From a virus: a DNA stretch of 64,000 nt. Position 1 is the first letter of the stretch, and each line of letters starts with the position of its first letter. The position numbers and the translations under genes were made by a program. The notes beneath the pieces were generated by a model. It was not told the DNA's origin and made no database searches. It saw only the letters and a program-made list of their open reading frames with translations. The stretch is taken from the IMG/VR virus record IMGVR_UViG_3300034095_001503, positions 1 to 64,000 of that record; one strand, 5' to 3'. Shown in pieces: positions 33,733 to 42,506 of this stretch.

Positions 33733-34296
33733 ATGCCTTTAGAACAAGAAAAAATCGTTGCAAATGCTAAAAAGTATTTCGACACAGCTACAAAGATTGG
33801 CTTTATGAATGAAGACCTAATGAAATTCTTAGGTGAATCTTTTATAAAAGCTCCAGCATCAACAATGACAGACTTACATAACGCTTTTGAAGGTGGACTT
33901 ATTGACCATTTATTAAGAGTTGGTTCATACGCTGTTAAATTCAACAACGCATTACCAGAAGAAGAAAGAGTTGACCAAAATTCTTTACTTAAAGTTTGTT
34001 TACTACACCAAATTGGTAAAGCAAATCTTTACAAGCCATGTGAATCAGAATGGCACAGAAAAAATCAAGGGAAAATGTATGAATTCAATGATTCTATTTC
34101 ATCTATGAGAGTAGGTGAGAGAAGTCTTCATTATGCTATGTCAAATGGTGTCTCTTTTACTGAAGAAGAATTCAGTGCTATTTTGAATTTTGAAAAAAAT
34201 GATGATAAAATGGCTGAGTATCATAACTCAACTGTTGGTGATTTATTAAAAACAGCTGCATTATTTGCTGTTAAAAATGAAAAAATAAAAAAATAA
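33733..34296 (+). CDS. HD-domain-like protein with altered metal-binding residue
   Basis: The 187-residue helical protein has the layout of small phage HD-domain proteins: an early His in HNAFEGGLIDHLLRVGSYA and a second block, LLKVCLLHQIGKANLYKPCE. In canonical HD hydrolases the second block reads HD; here it is HQ, so a metal ligand is missing. Either the fold is kept as a binding protein or another acidic residue substitutes. The gene starts the unit under a host-type promoter, immediately before dUTPase, so a nucleotide-related role is plausible. The family match is by pattern only. Confidence 0.6.
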   Translation: MPLEQEKIVANAKKYFDTATKIGFMNEDLMKFLGESFIKAPASTMTDLHNAFEGGLIDHLLRVGSYAVKFNNALPEEERVDQNSLLKVCLLHQIGKANLYKPCESEWHRKNQGKMYEFNDSISSMRVGERSLHYAMSNGVSFTEEEFSAILNFEKNDDKMAEYHNSTVGDLLKTAALFAVKNEKIKK

Positions 34297-34297
34297 T

Positions 34298-34882
34298 ATG
34301 GATTTATTGGAAAAAATGCGAGAGAAAGTTTTTCTACTTGCTGACCCAGATAGCGGTTACACCCAAAAAGATTTTGACGCTGAGTTTAACCCATCAACAT
34401 TGGGTATGGAACCTAATTTTGATGAATATAAAATCAATTTCAAATTTAAAAATGAATCTAACAACCCAGACCCAGAATATGCAACTGGTGGTTCTTCTGG
34501 ATTTGATTTAAGAGCTAATTTAACAGAGGTTATAAAATTATCACCACAAGGTGGTTTTGCCATTATACCAACTGGGTTATATTTTGAGATTCCAGAGAAT
34601 TTTGAAATACAAGTTAGAAGTAGAAGTGGGTTGGCTGCAAAAAACCAAGTAGCAGTTTTAAACTCACCTGGTACCGTGGATGCTGATTATCGTGGTGAAG
34701 TTAAAGTTATTTTAATCAACCATGGTTTAAATGAGTTCACAATTAACCATGGTGATAGAATTGCACAAGCGGTAGTTGCTGCTGTAACTGCTAAAAACTT
34801 TATTAAACTAACTAAAGTAAATAATATTAACGAAGACACTGAACGTGGTTCTGGTGGTTTCGGTTCAACTGGAATAAAATGA
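34298..34882 (+). CDS. dut: dUTP diphosphatase
   Basis: Hydrolyses dUTP to dUMP and pyrophosphate, keeping uracil out of phage DNA and feeding dTMP synthesis. All five trimeric dUTPase motifs are present: I GGSSGFDLRA, II VRSRSGLAAKN, III NSPGTVDADYRGEVKV, IV INHGDRIAQAVV and V RGSGGFGSTG near the C-terminus. At 194 residues it is longer than the usual 140-160, because of an N-terminal extension of about 60 residues (DLLEKMREKVFLLADPDSGY) of unknown role. It follows the HD-like gene by one base and overlaps the next by 4, so the three are co-transcribed from the 33672-33702 promoter. Confidence 0.95.
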   Translation: MDLLEKMREKVFLLADPDSGYTQKDFDAEFNPSTLGMEPNFDEYKINFKFKNESNNPDPEYATGGSSGFDLRANLTEVIKLSPQGGFAIIPTGLYFEIPENFEIQVRSRSGLAAKNQVAVLNSPGTVDADYRGEVKVILINHGLNEFTINHGDRIAQAVVAAVTAKNFIKLTKVNNINEDTERGSGGFGSTGIK

Positions 34883-35139
34883 TTAGAACTGAATTTATAG
34901 AAATATTAAAAGAACATGCTGAAACAGCTGGTGTATTTGGTAACAGATTTGTTTGTCGTTCCGATGACAAAAATTATTGGACTTATCATATACCAGCAGT
35001 GGATACACCAGAACCTTCAATAGAATTATTTACTGAAGGTTTTGTTCTATATTCACCAAATATAGGTTTTGGATTGAATGCTATTGAAAAAATAAGTTAT
35101 GAAGATTTCATAACAAAATATAATTTAACTAGAAAATGA
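34879..35139 (+). CDS. Small hypothetical protein
   Basis: An 86-residue protein: MIRTEFIEILKEHAETAGVF, an aromatic-rich middle (DDKNYWTYHIP) and a C-terminal helix (ISYEDFITKYNLTRK). It has no motif, membrane segment or signal. It overlaps dUTPase by 4 bases (ATGA) and overlaps the next glycosyltransferase by 4, so it belongs to one translationally coupled transcript that links nucleotide metabolism to the sugar locus. No family recognised. It may be an adapter; nothing in the sequence decides this. Confidence 0.5.
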   Translation: MIRTEFIEILKEHAETAGVFGNRFVCRSDDKNYWTYHIPAVDTPEPSIELFTEGFVLYSPNIGFGLNAIEKISYEDFITKYNLTRK

Positions 35140-36323
35140 TAACAGTTGTATATTGTACAAGAGAATCAAACCCAGAACACACAGAACATTTAATCAAGAC
35201 TTCTGGTTTACATAAACACTTAGAAGTTATTGAAATAATCAATAACGGTGAATCGTTAACAAAAGCTTACAATCGTGGGTTAAAAATGGCTACAAATAAA
35301 ATTGTAGTTTTTTGTCACGATGATTTAACTATTGAAACTAAACAATGGGGTACCAAACTTATCAAATTATTTGAAAGAAATAAAGAATATGGTATTATCG
35401 GTATTGCTGGTACAAAGTTTATGGCGGAAAATGGTCAATGGTGGACTAACCCTAGAAAAATGTACGGTAGAGTTCAACATACACACGAAGGTAAAACTTG
35501 GTTATCATCATATTCAGATGATTTAGGTCAATCACTAGAAGAAACTGTTATTGTTGATGGTTTATTTTTTGCTGTGAATAAAGATGTTGTTAAAAAAGAA
35601 TTTAACGAGGATTTTGAAGGTTTCCATTTCTATGATGTTAGTTATTGTTTTGACAACTTTTTAGAAGGTGTTAAGGTTGGTGTGACAACTGTAGTTAGAG
35701 TTAACCACCAATCTATTGGTATGGTAAACGAACAATGGGAAGAAAATAGAAAACAATTTGCTGAAACTTATAAAGATAAGTTACCAATCAACATTAAAAA
35801 AACACTAAGGAAAGGTGAAAAATTAAAAATTATGGTTACTTCATTATCTTTTGATGATGCAAACCCTAAAAGTAAATTAATTTTAGAATTTGCTACTAAG
35901 CTAAAAAATGAAAAACATGATGTAACTATCTGTTCCAACATCAATGGTAAAATACCTTCTTTAGCTAAAAAAATAGGAATTAGTTTAGCACCAATACAAC
36001 AACCACCAGGTTTTGCTTTAGGTGATGGTAAATGGGTTTTAAACACAAATGAGGGTCCAGTTCCATCAACACCTAATACATTGTATAAAGTTAAAGATTA
36101 TAAGTTTGATATTATCCATACTTTTGATGATGAACTTATTAGTCATTTAGAAAAATTGTATGGTGGTTCAAATATCATCAACACAAACTTTCCAAATGGT
36201 TTATTTATTAATACTGAAAAAAATCCTTTGGTTAAAACAACGATAAGTTTAACAAATGATTTAACTGAATTTGTTAAATTAGATATCGATAACGTTATAC
36301 AAGAATATATTGACGTAATATAA
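35136..36323 (+). CDS. Two-domain glycosyltransferase (GT2-type plus GT-B-like half)
   Basis: Residues 1-220 follow the Glyco_tranf_2_5-like pattern: ITVVYCTRESNPEHTEHLIK, NNGESLTKAYNRGLKMA, VVFCHDDLTIETKQWG with the acidic pair, then GIIGIAGTKFMAENGQWW. From about residue 228 a second domain starts, LKIMVTSLSFDDANPKSKLI, which resembles the N-terminal Rossmann half of GT-B enzymes and has its own acidic IIHTFDDELI. No complete GT-B C-terminal half follows. It may be a fusion with a truncated second domain, or a chaperone-like partner of the next gene, whose sequence could supply the missing half. Substrate unknown. Confidence 0.75.
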   Translation: MITVVYCTRESNPEHTEHLIKTSGLHKHLEVIEIINNGESLTKAYNRGLKMATNKIVVFCHDDLTIETKQWGTKLIKLFERNKEYGIIGIAGTKFMAENGQWWTNPRKMYGRVQHTHEGKTWLSSYSDDLGQSLEETVIVDGLFFAVNKDVVKKEFNEDFEGFHFYDVSYCFDNFLEGVKVGVTTVVRVNHQSIGMVNEQWEENRKQFAETYKDKLPINIKKTLRKGEKLKIMVTSLSFDDANPKSKLILEFATKLKNEKHDVTICSNINGKIPSLAKKIGISLAPIQQPPGFALGDGKWVLNTNEGPVPSTPNTLYKVKDYKFDIIHTFDDELISHLEKLYGGSNIINTNFPNGLFINTEKNPLVKTTISLTNDLTEFVKLDIDNVIQEYIDVI

Positions 36324-37108
36324 TGATTAAAATAGTTTCTGGATATTCTGAAAAAGGTGGTTCAACATCTGCATTTATTGATTTAACGAATGAGTTAAAT
36401 CGAAATGGTATTGATACAACTTTTTATGGACCACATGCATGGCATTTAGATAAATGTAAATCTGGTATTTTAGATAGCAGTTTTGTTGTTGACCCTACTG
36501 ATACATTAATTTGTCATTTCCTACAATTACCAAGCAGACCAAATGCTAAAAAAGTTATTTTAAGCTGCCATGAAAAGTGGTGGTTTAAAGTAGGTGAGAT
36601 AAAAGAATATTGGGATACTGCTATCTTCTTACATAATGAACATAGAGAGTATCATAATGCTTATGAAGGTGATTTTACTATCATACCAAATTTGAAACCA
36701 GATTTAAAACCAATCGACAAAGAAAATTTAGATTTGGTTGCTGGTATTATTGGAAGTATTGAAGATAGAAAACAAACCCACACCTCAATACAAAGAGCTT
36801 TGGCTGATGGTTGTGAAAAAATAAAGATATTCGGTCATATTGGTGAAGAAGGTTATTATGAAAAATATGTAAAACACTTACTTAACGATAATATTGAAAT
36901 TGTTGGTTTCAGCACCAATAAACAAGAAATGTATGATTCTATTGGACGAGTATATCATTCATCAAAAGGTGAAGTTGCTTGTTTGGTTAAAGACGAATGT
37001 TGGTTAACCAACACTAAATTCTTTGGAAATGAAGAAACTGAAAATGAAGTATCTAAATTATCAAATATTGAGATTATAGATGCATGGAAAAAAATATTAG
37101 GGATATGA
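36323..37108 (+). CDS. GT-B-like glycosyltransferase
   Basis: The 261-residue protein begins MIKIVSGYSEKGGSTSAFID, an N-terminal Rossmann fold in which GGST fits the sugar acceptor loop, followed by CHFLQLPSRPNAKKVILSCH and a C-terminal half AGIIGSIEDRKQTHTSIQRA that resembles GT4 nucleotide-binding domains. It is shorter than typical GT-B enzymes (350-400), so one half may be reduced. Its ATG touches the stop of the gene before (TAATG) and its end overlaps the next start, so translation is coupled. It probably acts with the neighbouring transferases on one glycan. Confidence 0.6.
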   Translation: MIKIVSGYSEKGGSTSAFIDLTNELNRNGIDTTFYGPHAWHLDKCKSGILDSSFVVDPTDTLICHFLQLPSRPNAKKVILSCHEKWWFKVGEIKEYWDTAIFLHNEHREYHNAYEGDFTIIPNLKPDLKPIDKENLDLVAGIIGSIEDRKQTHTSIQRALADGCEKIKIFGHIGEEGYYEKYVKHLLNDNIEIVGFSTNKQEMYDSIGRVYHSSKGEVACLVKDECWLTNTKFFGNEETENEVSKLSNIEIIDAWKKILGI

Positions 37109-37821
37109 TAATACACGCACACATACTAGCATTCAATGAAGAAAAAATTCTTCCATTTACGTTAGATTATTATTCTAATTTATGCGAAAAAATATTTATA
37201 TATGATAACATGTCAACTGATGGTTCAGATGAAATTTATACAAGATATCCAAAAGTTACTGTTATTAAATGGGATAGTAACAATGAAATAAATGAAATGA
37301 ATTATGTCAACATAAAATCAAATGGTTATAAACAATATAGTAGAGATGCTGATTGGGTTATCGTTTGTGATTGTGATGAAATTTTGTATCATTCAAAATT
37401 GTTAGATAAATTAACTTATTACAAAGAAAACGGTATAACTGTACCTAAAGTAAATGGTCATGATATGGTGAGTGAAACGTTTCCAGAATATGATGGTGGT
37501 TTGATTACTACCAAAGTTAAAACTGGTTCTGAAGTTTACGCACCTTTTTGTAAAAACATAATATTCAATCCTAAACTAAATGTTGAATTTGGTATTGGTG
37601 GACATTCTTTCAAATGTGACAACGCTACTTTTTCTGTTAGCCCAGAATTAAAATTGTTACATTACAAATTTTTAGGTGTTGAATATGTTGAAACCATTTA
37701 TAAAGCTAGAATGGAACGATTAAGTGAATTTAACAAAGAACATAAATTTGGTGAGCATTATTTTAATGTTCCTTATGATTATATGGAAAAATTATTAAGT
37801 GAAAATATACAAATAGTATGA
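37105..37821 (+). CDS. GT-A glycosyltransferase (Glyco_tranf_2_4-like)
   Basis: From the start at 37105 the protein reads MIIHAHILAFNEEKILPFTL, then IFIYDNMSTDGSDEI and the DCDEI metal-binding motif (VIVCDCDEILYHSK), the pattern of PF13704-type GT-A enzymes that use Mn2+ and a nucleotide-sugar. Length is 238 residues. The longer frame beginning at 37084 lacks an obvious advantage, and the ATGA overlap with the preceding gene favours 37105. A 4-base overlap with the next gene continues the coupled cluster. Substrate unknown; family assignment is good. Confidence 0.8.
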   Translation: MIIHAHILAFNEEKILPFTLDYYSNLCEKIFIYDNMSTDGSDEIYTRYPKVTVIKWDSNNEINEMNYVNIKSNGYKQYSRDADWVIVCDCDEILYHSKLLDKLTYYKENGITVPKVNGHDMVSETFPEYDGGLITTKVKTGSEVYAPFCKNIIFNPKLNVEFGIGGHSFKCDNATFSVSPELKLLHYKFLGVEYVETIYKARMERLSEFNKEHKFGEHYFNVPYDYMEKLLSENIQIV

Positions 37822-38639
37822 GAAAAATATTAATATCAGATTTTACTATAAAAGAAGCACCACATGGTGGTTCAGAATGGGTTAACCAAGTTTTGATTGA
37901 TAAATTTAATTTAGAATTTAAATACTCACAACAAGTTACTTCTTTTGAACCAGATGTTTTATATATCATTTCAAATGTATCTTTAATGAGACCAGATTTG
38001 GTTAGTCAAATTTCTAGTCTTAATTACATCATAATTGAGAATGATTATAAAATATGTCATTCTAGACACCCATGGCGTTGGCCAGAATCAATCATCCCAT
38101 TGAATGAACGAATCAACTATGATATGTATGCTAACGCTAAAGCAGTTTTTGTTCAAACCAACGACCACCAAAGAGTTTATAAGATAAATGATGTCAAAGC
38201 TAATTTTATCAACTTACACTCATCTATATGGGCTGAAAGTGATTTAGAGTTATTAGAGAATACTCTTAAACAAACTACAGAGAAAAATGGTAAACACGCT
38301 ATTTACGCTACTGATAACTGGATTAAAAATTCTCAAGGTTCTGTAAAATATTGTGAAGATAATAATTTAGAATTTGATTTGATTTATAACCAAGAAAGAA
38401 GAGAAGATTTTATAAGTAAATTGGCTCAATGTTCTAATTTGGTGTTTTTTCCTTTGGCTAGAGAAACTTTTTGTAGATTAGTTGTTGAAGCTAAATGTTT
38501 AGGTTTAGATGTAACCACAACTAAAAATTACGGTGCTTCTTTGGAAGGATATTTTGAAATGTCTGGTCAAGAACTGATTGATTTTTTAAGAATGCAAACA
38601 GAAGATAATTTAAATAAAATAAACAAATACCTTAATTAA
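37818..38639 (+). CDS. GT-B-like glycosyltransferase
   Basis: The 273-residue protein has a Rossmann-like start (RKILISDFTIKEAPHGGSEW), where the APHGGSE loop resembles the acceptor-side glycine loop of GT4 enzymes, then VLYIISNVSLMRPDLVSQIS. The C-terminal half has SNLVFFPLARETFCRLVVEA, the E-x-F-x-R-L-V-x-E-A pattern of the nucleotide-sugar binding site. Length is short for GT-B. It follows the previous gene with an ATGA overlap and runs into the 38639 gene with TAATG. Probably part of the same glycan assembly line. Confidence 0.7.
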   Translation: MRKILISDFTIKEAPHGGSEWVNQVLIDKFNLEFKYSQQVTSFEPDVLYIISNVSLMRPDLVSQISSLNYIIIENDYKICHSRHPWRWPESIIPLNERINYDMYANAKAVFVQTNDHQRVYKINDVKANFINLHSSIWAESDLELLENTLKQTTEKNGKHAIYATDNWIKNSQGSVKYCEDNNLEFDLIYNQERREDFISKLAQCSNLVFFPLARETFCRLVVEAKCLGLDVTTTKNYGASLEGYFEMSGQELIDFLRMQTEDNLNKINKYLN

Positions 38640-39667
38640 TGGAAAATATCTTTATAAATATAAAAAAATGGGGTTACAGTAAATTAGCTATGCTTTCGTT
38701 AGCAATGTCCAACGTTGAAAAAAACTCTTTAGGACAATCCGCTGAACCTTTATCAACTGACACTGCTAAATTCCAAAGACATACACAAGGTCAATTAGCT
38801 GATTCACTTATAAATGGTGAAGTAACACAAGAAGTTATTGACATGCGATGGAGAACATATAAAATCATTCGAGAAACTGAAGGTGTTACTGCTGAAATAG
38901 TTGGGTATGATGAGAATGGTATGCCAATTGTTAAAACTAGAAAAAGAAACAAAAAAGCTGGTCTTAAAAAAGTTAAATTAGATGAATTTGATTCTTATCC
39001 TTTGGAAATGATAATCGATAATTCAGAAATAGTTTTAAGTGGTAATCAAGCTATGGATAATGATAACATTTCTATCTTTGATGAAGTAATTATAAACCAA
39101 ACTACTGGACCAATAGGTGTGATTGGACCAATAGGTCCAGATGGTCAAAAAGATGTTGATGGAGAACCAAGTAAAATTGAATGGTCAGCTTCACATGGTT
39201 CAATTAGTGGTACTGAATATTTTGCAACCAACAAATCTGAACGTCCAATCATATTAACTAGACTTAACCCACCTAAATTCAAGTTAGAGAACTTTACAAA
39301 AAAACTAAATATTAGAACTATAAATAAAACTGAAAAGTTATTAGAGTTTTATGTTAGTAAGTATCCAGATGAATACAATAGAACAAGTCGTTTATTTATT
39401 AGCGATATTAAAAAAGCTATTTTAGAACCAGAGAAATCAACAATACTAGAATTTAGTAGTGTTAATTTTATCACTTACAAATGTATGGGTGTTGATGACT
39501 TTTTAGAGTTTGAATATGAGATTATTTCTTTTGATAAAATAATTGAATACAATGGTTTTTATGTTGTTAAATTTATTGCAAAAGTTAATGTTAACGGTGT
39601 GGATATGTTAGAAAAACATAGAGTTGTTGAATTAGATAAAAAATACGAAAATAAACAAAAGAAATAA
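38639..39667 (+). CDS. Conserved phage protein with collagen-like insert
   Basis: A 342-residue protein that differs from its transferase neighbours. The N-terminal 110 residues (WGYSKLAMLSLAMSNVEKNS; EVIDMRWRTYKIIRETEG; TRKRNKKAGLKKVKLDEFDS) are charged and helical and look like a conserved phage family I cannot name. A short Gly-x-y stretch, TGPIGVIGPIGPDGQKDVDG, sits near residues 157-175, followed by a beta-rich C-terminal half (LEFSSVNFITYKCMGVDDFL). Collagen-like segments often mark virion or fibre proteins. Its place in the sugar operon suggests either a co-transcribed virion protein or a glycosylation target. Unknown function. Confidence 0.5.
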   Translation: MENIFINIKKWGYSKLAMLSLAMSNVEKNSLGQSAEPLSTDTAKFQRHTQGQLADSLINGEVTQEVIDMRWRTYKIIRETEGVTAEIVGYDENGMPIVKTRKRNKKAGLKKVKLDEFDSYPLEMIIDNSEIVLSGNQAMDNDNISIFDEVIINQTTGPIGVIGPIGPDGQKDVDGEPSKIEWSASHGSISGTEYFATNKSERPIILTRLNPPKFKLENFTKKLNIRTINKTEKLLEFYVSKYPDEYNRTSRLFISDIKKAILEPEKSTILEFSSVNFITYKCMGVDDFLEFEYEIISFDKIIEYNGFYVVKFIAKVNVNGVDMLEKHRVVELDKKYENKQKK

Positions 39668-39668
39668 T

Positions 39669-40400
39669 ATGGGAGAAATAACTGCAATTTTAAATGGTTA
39701 CAAACGTCCACAATTTTTGAAAGAACAAGTTGAGGCAATTAGAAACCAAACTATTAAACCTAAAGAGATTATGTTATGGCAAAATAACAGTGAAGGTTTT
39801 GATAAAGAACTAACCGATACTTTAATTACGGCTAGTTGTAATAGTAATTTAGGTGTTTGGGCTAGATTTGCTTATGCTTTAAATGCTAAAACAGAATATA
39901 TTTGTATTTTTGATGATGATACAATACCTGGTGATATGTGGTTTGAAAATTGTTTAGAGACAATGAAAACACATGAGGGGTTATTAGGTACTGTTGGGTT
40001 GATTTACGATACACCAAATAGTTATAGACCAAACGTTAGATTCGGGTGGGCTGATATTAACAATCCAGAACCCATTAGAGTTGATATTGTTGGACACGCA
40101 TGGTTTTTTAAACGTGAATGGCTTTCTGCTTATTGGAGAGAATTACCACCTATCGGATTAACAACTGTAGGTGAAGATATGCACTTCTCATACACATTAC
40201 AAAAATATTTAGGTTTAAACACTTATGTACCAGCACATCCAGAAGAAAATAAAAGACTTTGGGGTAGTTTAAAAGGTTGGGAAATGGGAACAGAACAAAA
40301 TGCATTATCATTCAATAATGACAATTTAATGCTTATGGATTCGTATCATAAACATTTGTTATCACAAGACTTTAAACTAGTTAGATATGGAAAAATTTAA
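39669..40400 (+). CDS. GT-A glycosyltransferase
   Basis: GT2-type fold: EITAILNGYKRPQFLKEQVE, VEAIRNQTIKPKEIMLWQNN, then YICIFDDDTIPGDMWFEN with the acidic DDD motif that binds Mn2+ and the nucleotide-sugar, and GWADINNPEPIRVDIVGHAW near the acceptor site. Length 243 residues is normal for a single-domain enzyme. It follows the 38639 gene by one base and overlaps the next by 14 bases. The acceptor is unknown. A confident member of the GT-A group. Confidence 0.85.
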   Translation: MGEITAILNGYKRPQFLKEQVEAIRNQTIKPKEIMLWQNNSEGFDKELTDTLITASCNSNLGVWARFAYALNAKTEYICIFDDDTIPGDMWFENCLETMKTHEGLLGTVGLIYDTPNSYRPNVRFGWADINNPEPIRVDIVGHAWFFKREWLSAYWRELPPIGLTTVGEDMHFSYTLQKYLGLNTYVPAHPEENKRLWGSLKGWEMGTEQNALSFNNDNLMLMDSYHKHLLSQDFKLVRYGKI

Positions 40401-41106
40401 TAGTGATTTTGATTATTTTTGGGGTAAAATTAATAGAAAAGAAAATTTTACCTTTACTAGATACGCAGATGGCGAAATATTATTAATGAAAGGTGCACCA
40501 GTAAAAGAAGGAACACAAGCCTTCAATGTTGATAAATGGTCATCACCTATTGGTATAACAAAAGTTGGTAGAGAATTATTAGGTTCTTTGAATCATAATG
40601 AAACCAATTATTACTATGCTATTTCAGCACCAACTGATAATATTTACGATTATAACTTTTTGATTAACAATATCAAACAAGATAAATCAAAAATAACATT
40701 TGTAAATTTGTGGATAAATGCAAATTATAATAAAACATTGGAAAACTATAAAAAACTTGACAGAGAAGTTATTTTAATTTGTAACGATAAAGCCAATGCT
40801 GATAATTTTCCATTTAAAGTTAAAGACATCACTTATTTTCCAAATGATTGTATAAATTTTTGGGAAGAAAATAGTGATAGTTTCATTAATGAATTATCTT
40901 TAAAATACAAAGATTTCAACAATGAACTTTTCTTTATTTCATGTGGTCCAATATCAGAAATAATAATACATAATTTATATTTACTTAACCCAAATAATTC
41001 TTATATTGATGTAGGTTCATCGATTGATGAATTTGTACATGGTTTTAAAACAAGACCATACATGGAAAATAACACAGTTTATAGTAATATGACATCAAGT
41101 TTTTAA
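40387..41106 (+). CDS. GT-D-like glycosyltransferase
   Basis: The 239-residue protein matches the GT-D (DUF1792-type) layout: N-terminal ENFTFTRYADGEILLMKG with the RYxDGE motif, and a C-terminal LFFISCGPISEIIIHNLYLL followed by YIDVGSSIDEFVHG, typical of a Rossmann-like sugar transferase fold first described for streptococcal glycosylation of serine-rich proteins. It starts inside the previous gene, a 14-base overlap. It would add another sugar to a growing glycan or to a protein. The assignment is by motif layout. Confidence 0.65.
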   Translation: MEKFNSDFDYFWGKINRKENFTFTRYADGEILLMKGAPVKEGTQAFNVDKWSSPIGITKVGRELLGSLNHNETNYYYAISAPTDNIYDYNFLINNIKQDKSKITFVNLWINANYNKTLENYKKLDREVILICNDKANADNFPFKVKDITYFPNDCINFWEENSDSFINELSLKYKDFNNELFFISCGPISEIIIHNLYLLNPNNSYIDVGSSIDEFVHGFKTRPYMENNTVYSNMTSSF

Positions 41107-41811
41107 ATGGAATTAACATTATTAACATATACACATAGTAAAGCATCTGATTTACATAATGTTTATTTCGACAGAGTTAAAAAATTCTTCAAACCAGAAA
41201 ACCATGTAGTTTTGTGTGATATAGAAATTAATTATAGTGACATTATTATGTCCATATACGATAATGAAAGTAAGTATTATGAACAAATGATTAATGCTTT
41301 GGATAAAGTTAAAACTGAATATGTTATTTATTCACAAGAAGATTATATATTATTTGATTATGTCAACTTAGATAAAATAAATAATTTAATTTCTGTATTA
41401 GATAACGACAAAAAATTATCATTTATTAGGTTAATTTATAGCGGAGTAGACTTCAATACTATTGATTACAATGAAGATTTAATATATCTAAAATCAGAAC
41501 ATCAATATTATTTTAGTACTCAAATAACCATATGGAGAACACAAGATTTAAAAGATATGTTCAATAGTTCTAAAGTAGAAACTATATGGGATGAACCTAA
41601 AAATTCTATTTATTTAAAAGAACTAAATAAAATTGGGTTATGTGTTAAAGAAAAAGGTGATAAAGTTGGTGGTCATTTTAATTCGTCAATATATCCATAT
41701 ATTGCTACTGCTATTGTTAAAGGTAAATGGAATGATTCAGAATATAGTGATGTATTAAACACCATTTATGATGAGTATAATATAAATAAAGAAATAAGAG
41801 GTGTAAGATAA
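41107..41811 (+). CDS. GT-A-like glycosyltransferase
   Basis: The 234-residue protein has a compact GT-A-like layout: LTLLTYTHSKASDLHNVYFD, VKTEYVIYSQEDYILFDYVN with an EDY in place of DXD, and FIRLIYSGVDFN followed by STQITIWRTQDLKDMF. The acidic triad is weaker than in neighbours, so catalysis or substrate may differ. It follows directly after the GT-D-like gene without a gap and meets the next gene with overlapping stop and start at 41811. The glycosyltransferase assignment is probable, not certain. Confidence 0.6.
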   Translation: MELTLLTYTHSKASDLHNVYFDRVKKFFKPENHVVLCDIEINYSDIIMSIYDNESKYYEQMINALDKVKTEYVIYSQEDYILFDYVNLDKINNLISVLDNDKKLSFIRLIYSGVDFNTIDYNEDLIYLKSEHQYYFSTQITIWRTQDLKDMFNSSKVETIWDEPKNSIYLKELNKIGLCVKEKGDKVGGHFNSSIYPYIATAIVKGKWNDSEYSDVLNTIYDEYNINKEIRGVR

Positions 41812-42482
41812 TGAATGATTTTGTTATAATAGTTCAAGGTTCTAGTATATACGTAGAACAAATAAAAGAAGCTTTAAAAGATTGTAATATTATCTTTTCA
41901 ACGTGGGTTGGTGAAGAAGAAAAATATTCAGAAAATGATAATGTCATCTTCAATGAAACACCAATTTATTCTGGTCCAGCCAATTTAAATTATCAAAAAA
42001 TATCTACTTTATCTGGTTTAAAAAAAGCTAAAGAATTAGGTTATAATAGAGCATTAAAACTTAGAGGTGATATTATACCTACAAATATTAATGAACTTAT
42101 TAAATCATTTGATAATGACTCTTTAAACTTTTTATGTTGGCATTGTCATGAGGTTTACCCTAATTGCCCTGGTTATTTGATAGATTATTTAATGTCTGGA
42201 AAAATTGATGATTTAATTGAATTATGGGATATAGAAGATATGACTTGGTGTACTGTTCCAGAAATACATTTAACACAACAATACATTAGTAAATTAATGG
42301 GTAGAGTTAATATTGAATATTTTTTACCAGAACTTAATTCTAATAATGATTTATTATGGGTTAAACGTGGTATTAATTTAAGTTCGTATCAAGCGAATAC
42401 AATTTATGACAAATATAGAAAATATGATTTTGAATTAAATAAAGAGCATTTAGTTACTGATTATATTAAATTTTTAAAATAA
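41811..42482 (+). CDS. WavE-like lipopolysaccharide glycosyltransferase
   Basis: The 223-residue product has the features of WavE-family proteins: an N-terminal FVIIVQGSSIYVEQIKEALK with a predicted nucleotide fold, SGLKKAKELGYNRALKLRGDII with the conserved R-G/S-D motif, then CWHCHEVYPNCPGYLIDYLM and C-terminal VKRGINLSSYQ. WavE proteins act in lipopolysaccharide core or O-antigen synthesis. It is followed by a 24-base A/C-rich leader before the methyltransferase. Assignment by motif pattern. Confidence 0.6.
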   Translation: MNDFVIIVQGSSIYVEQIKEALKDCNIIFSTWVGEEEKYSENDNVIFNETPIYSGPANLNYQKISTLSGLKKAKELGYNRALKLRGDIIPTNINELIKSFDNDSLNFLCWHCHEVYPNCPGYLIDYLMSGKIDDLIELWDIEDMTWCTVPEIHLTQQYISKLMGRVNIEYFLPELNSNNDLLWVKRGINLSSYQANTIYDKYRKYDFELNKEHLVTDYIKFLK

Positions 42483-42506
42483 CAAAAACAAAAACAAAAA
42501 AAAAAT

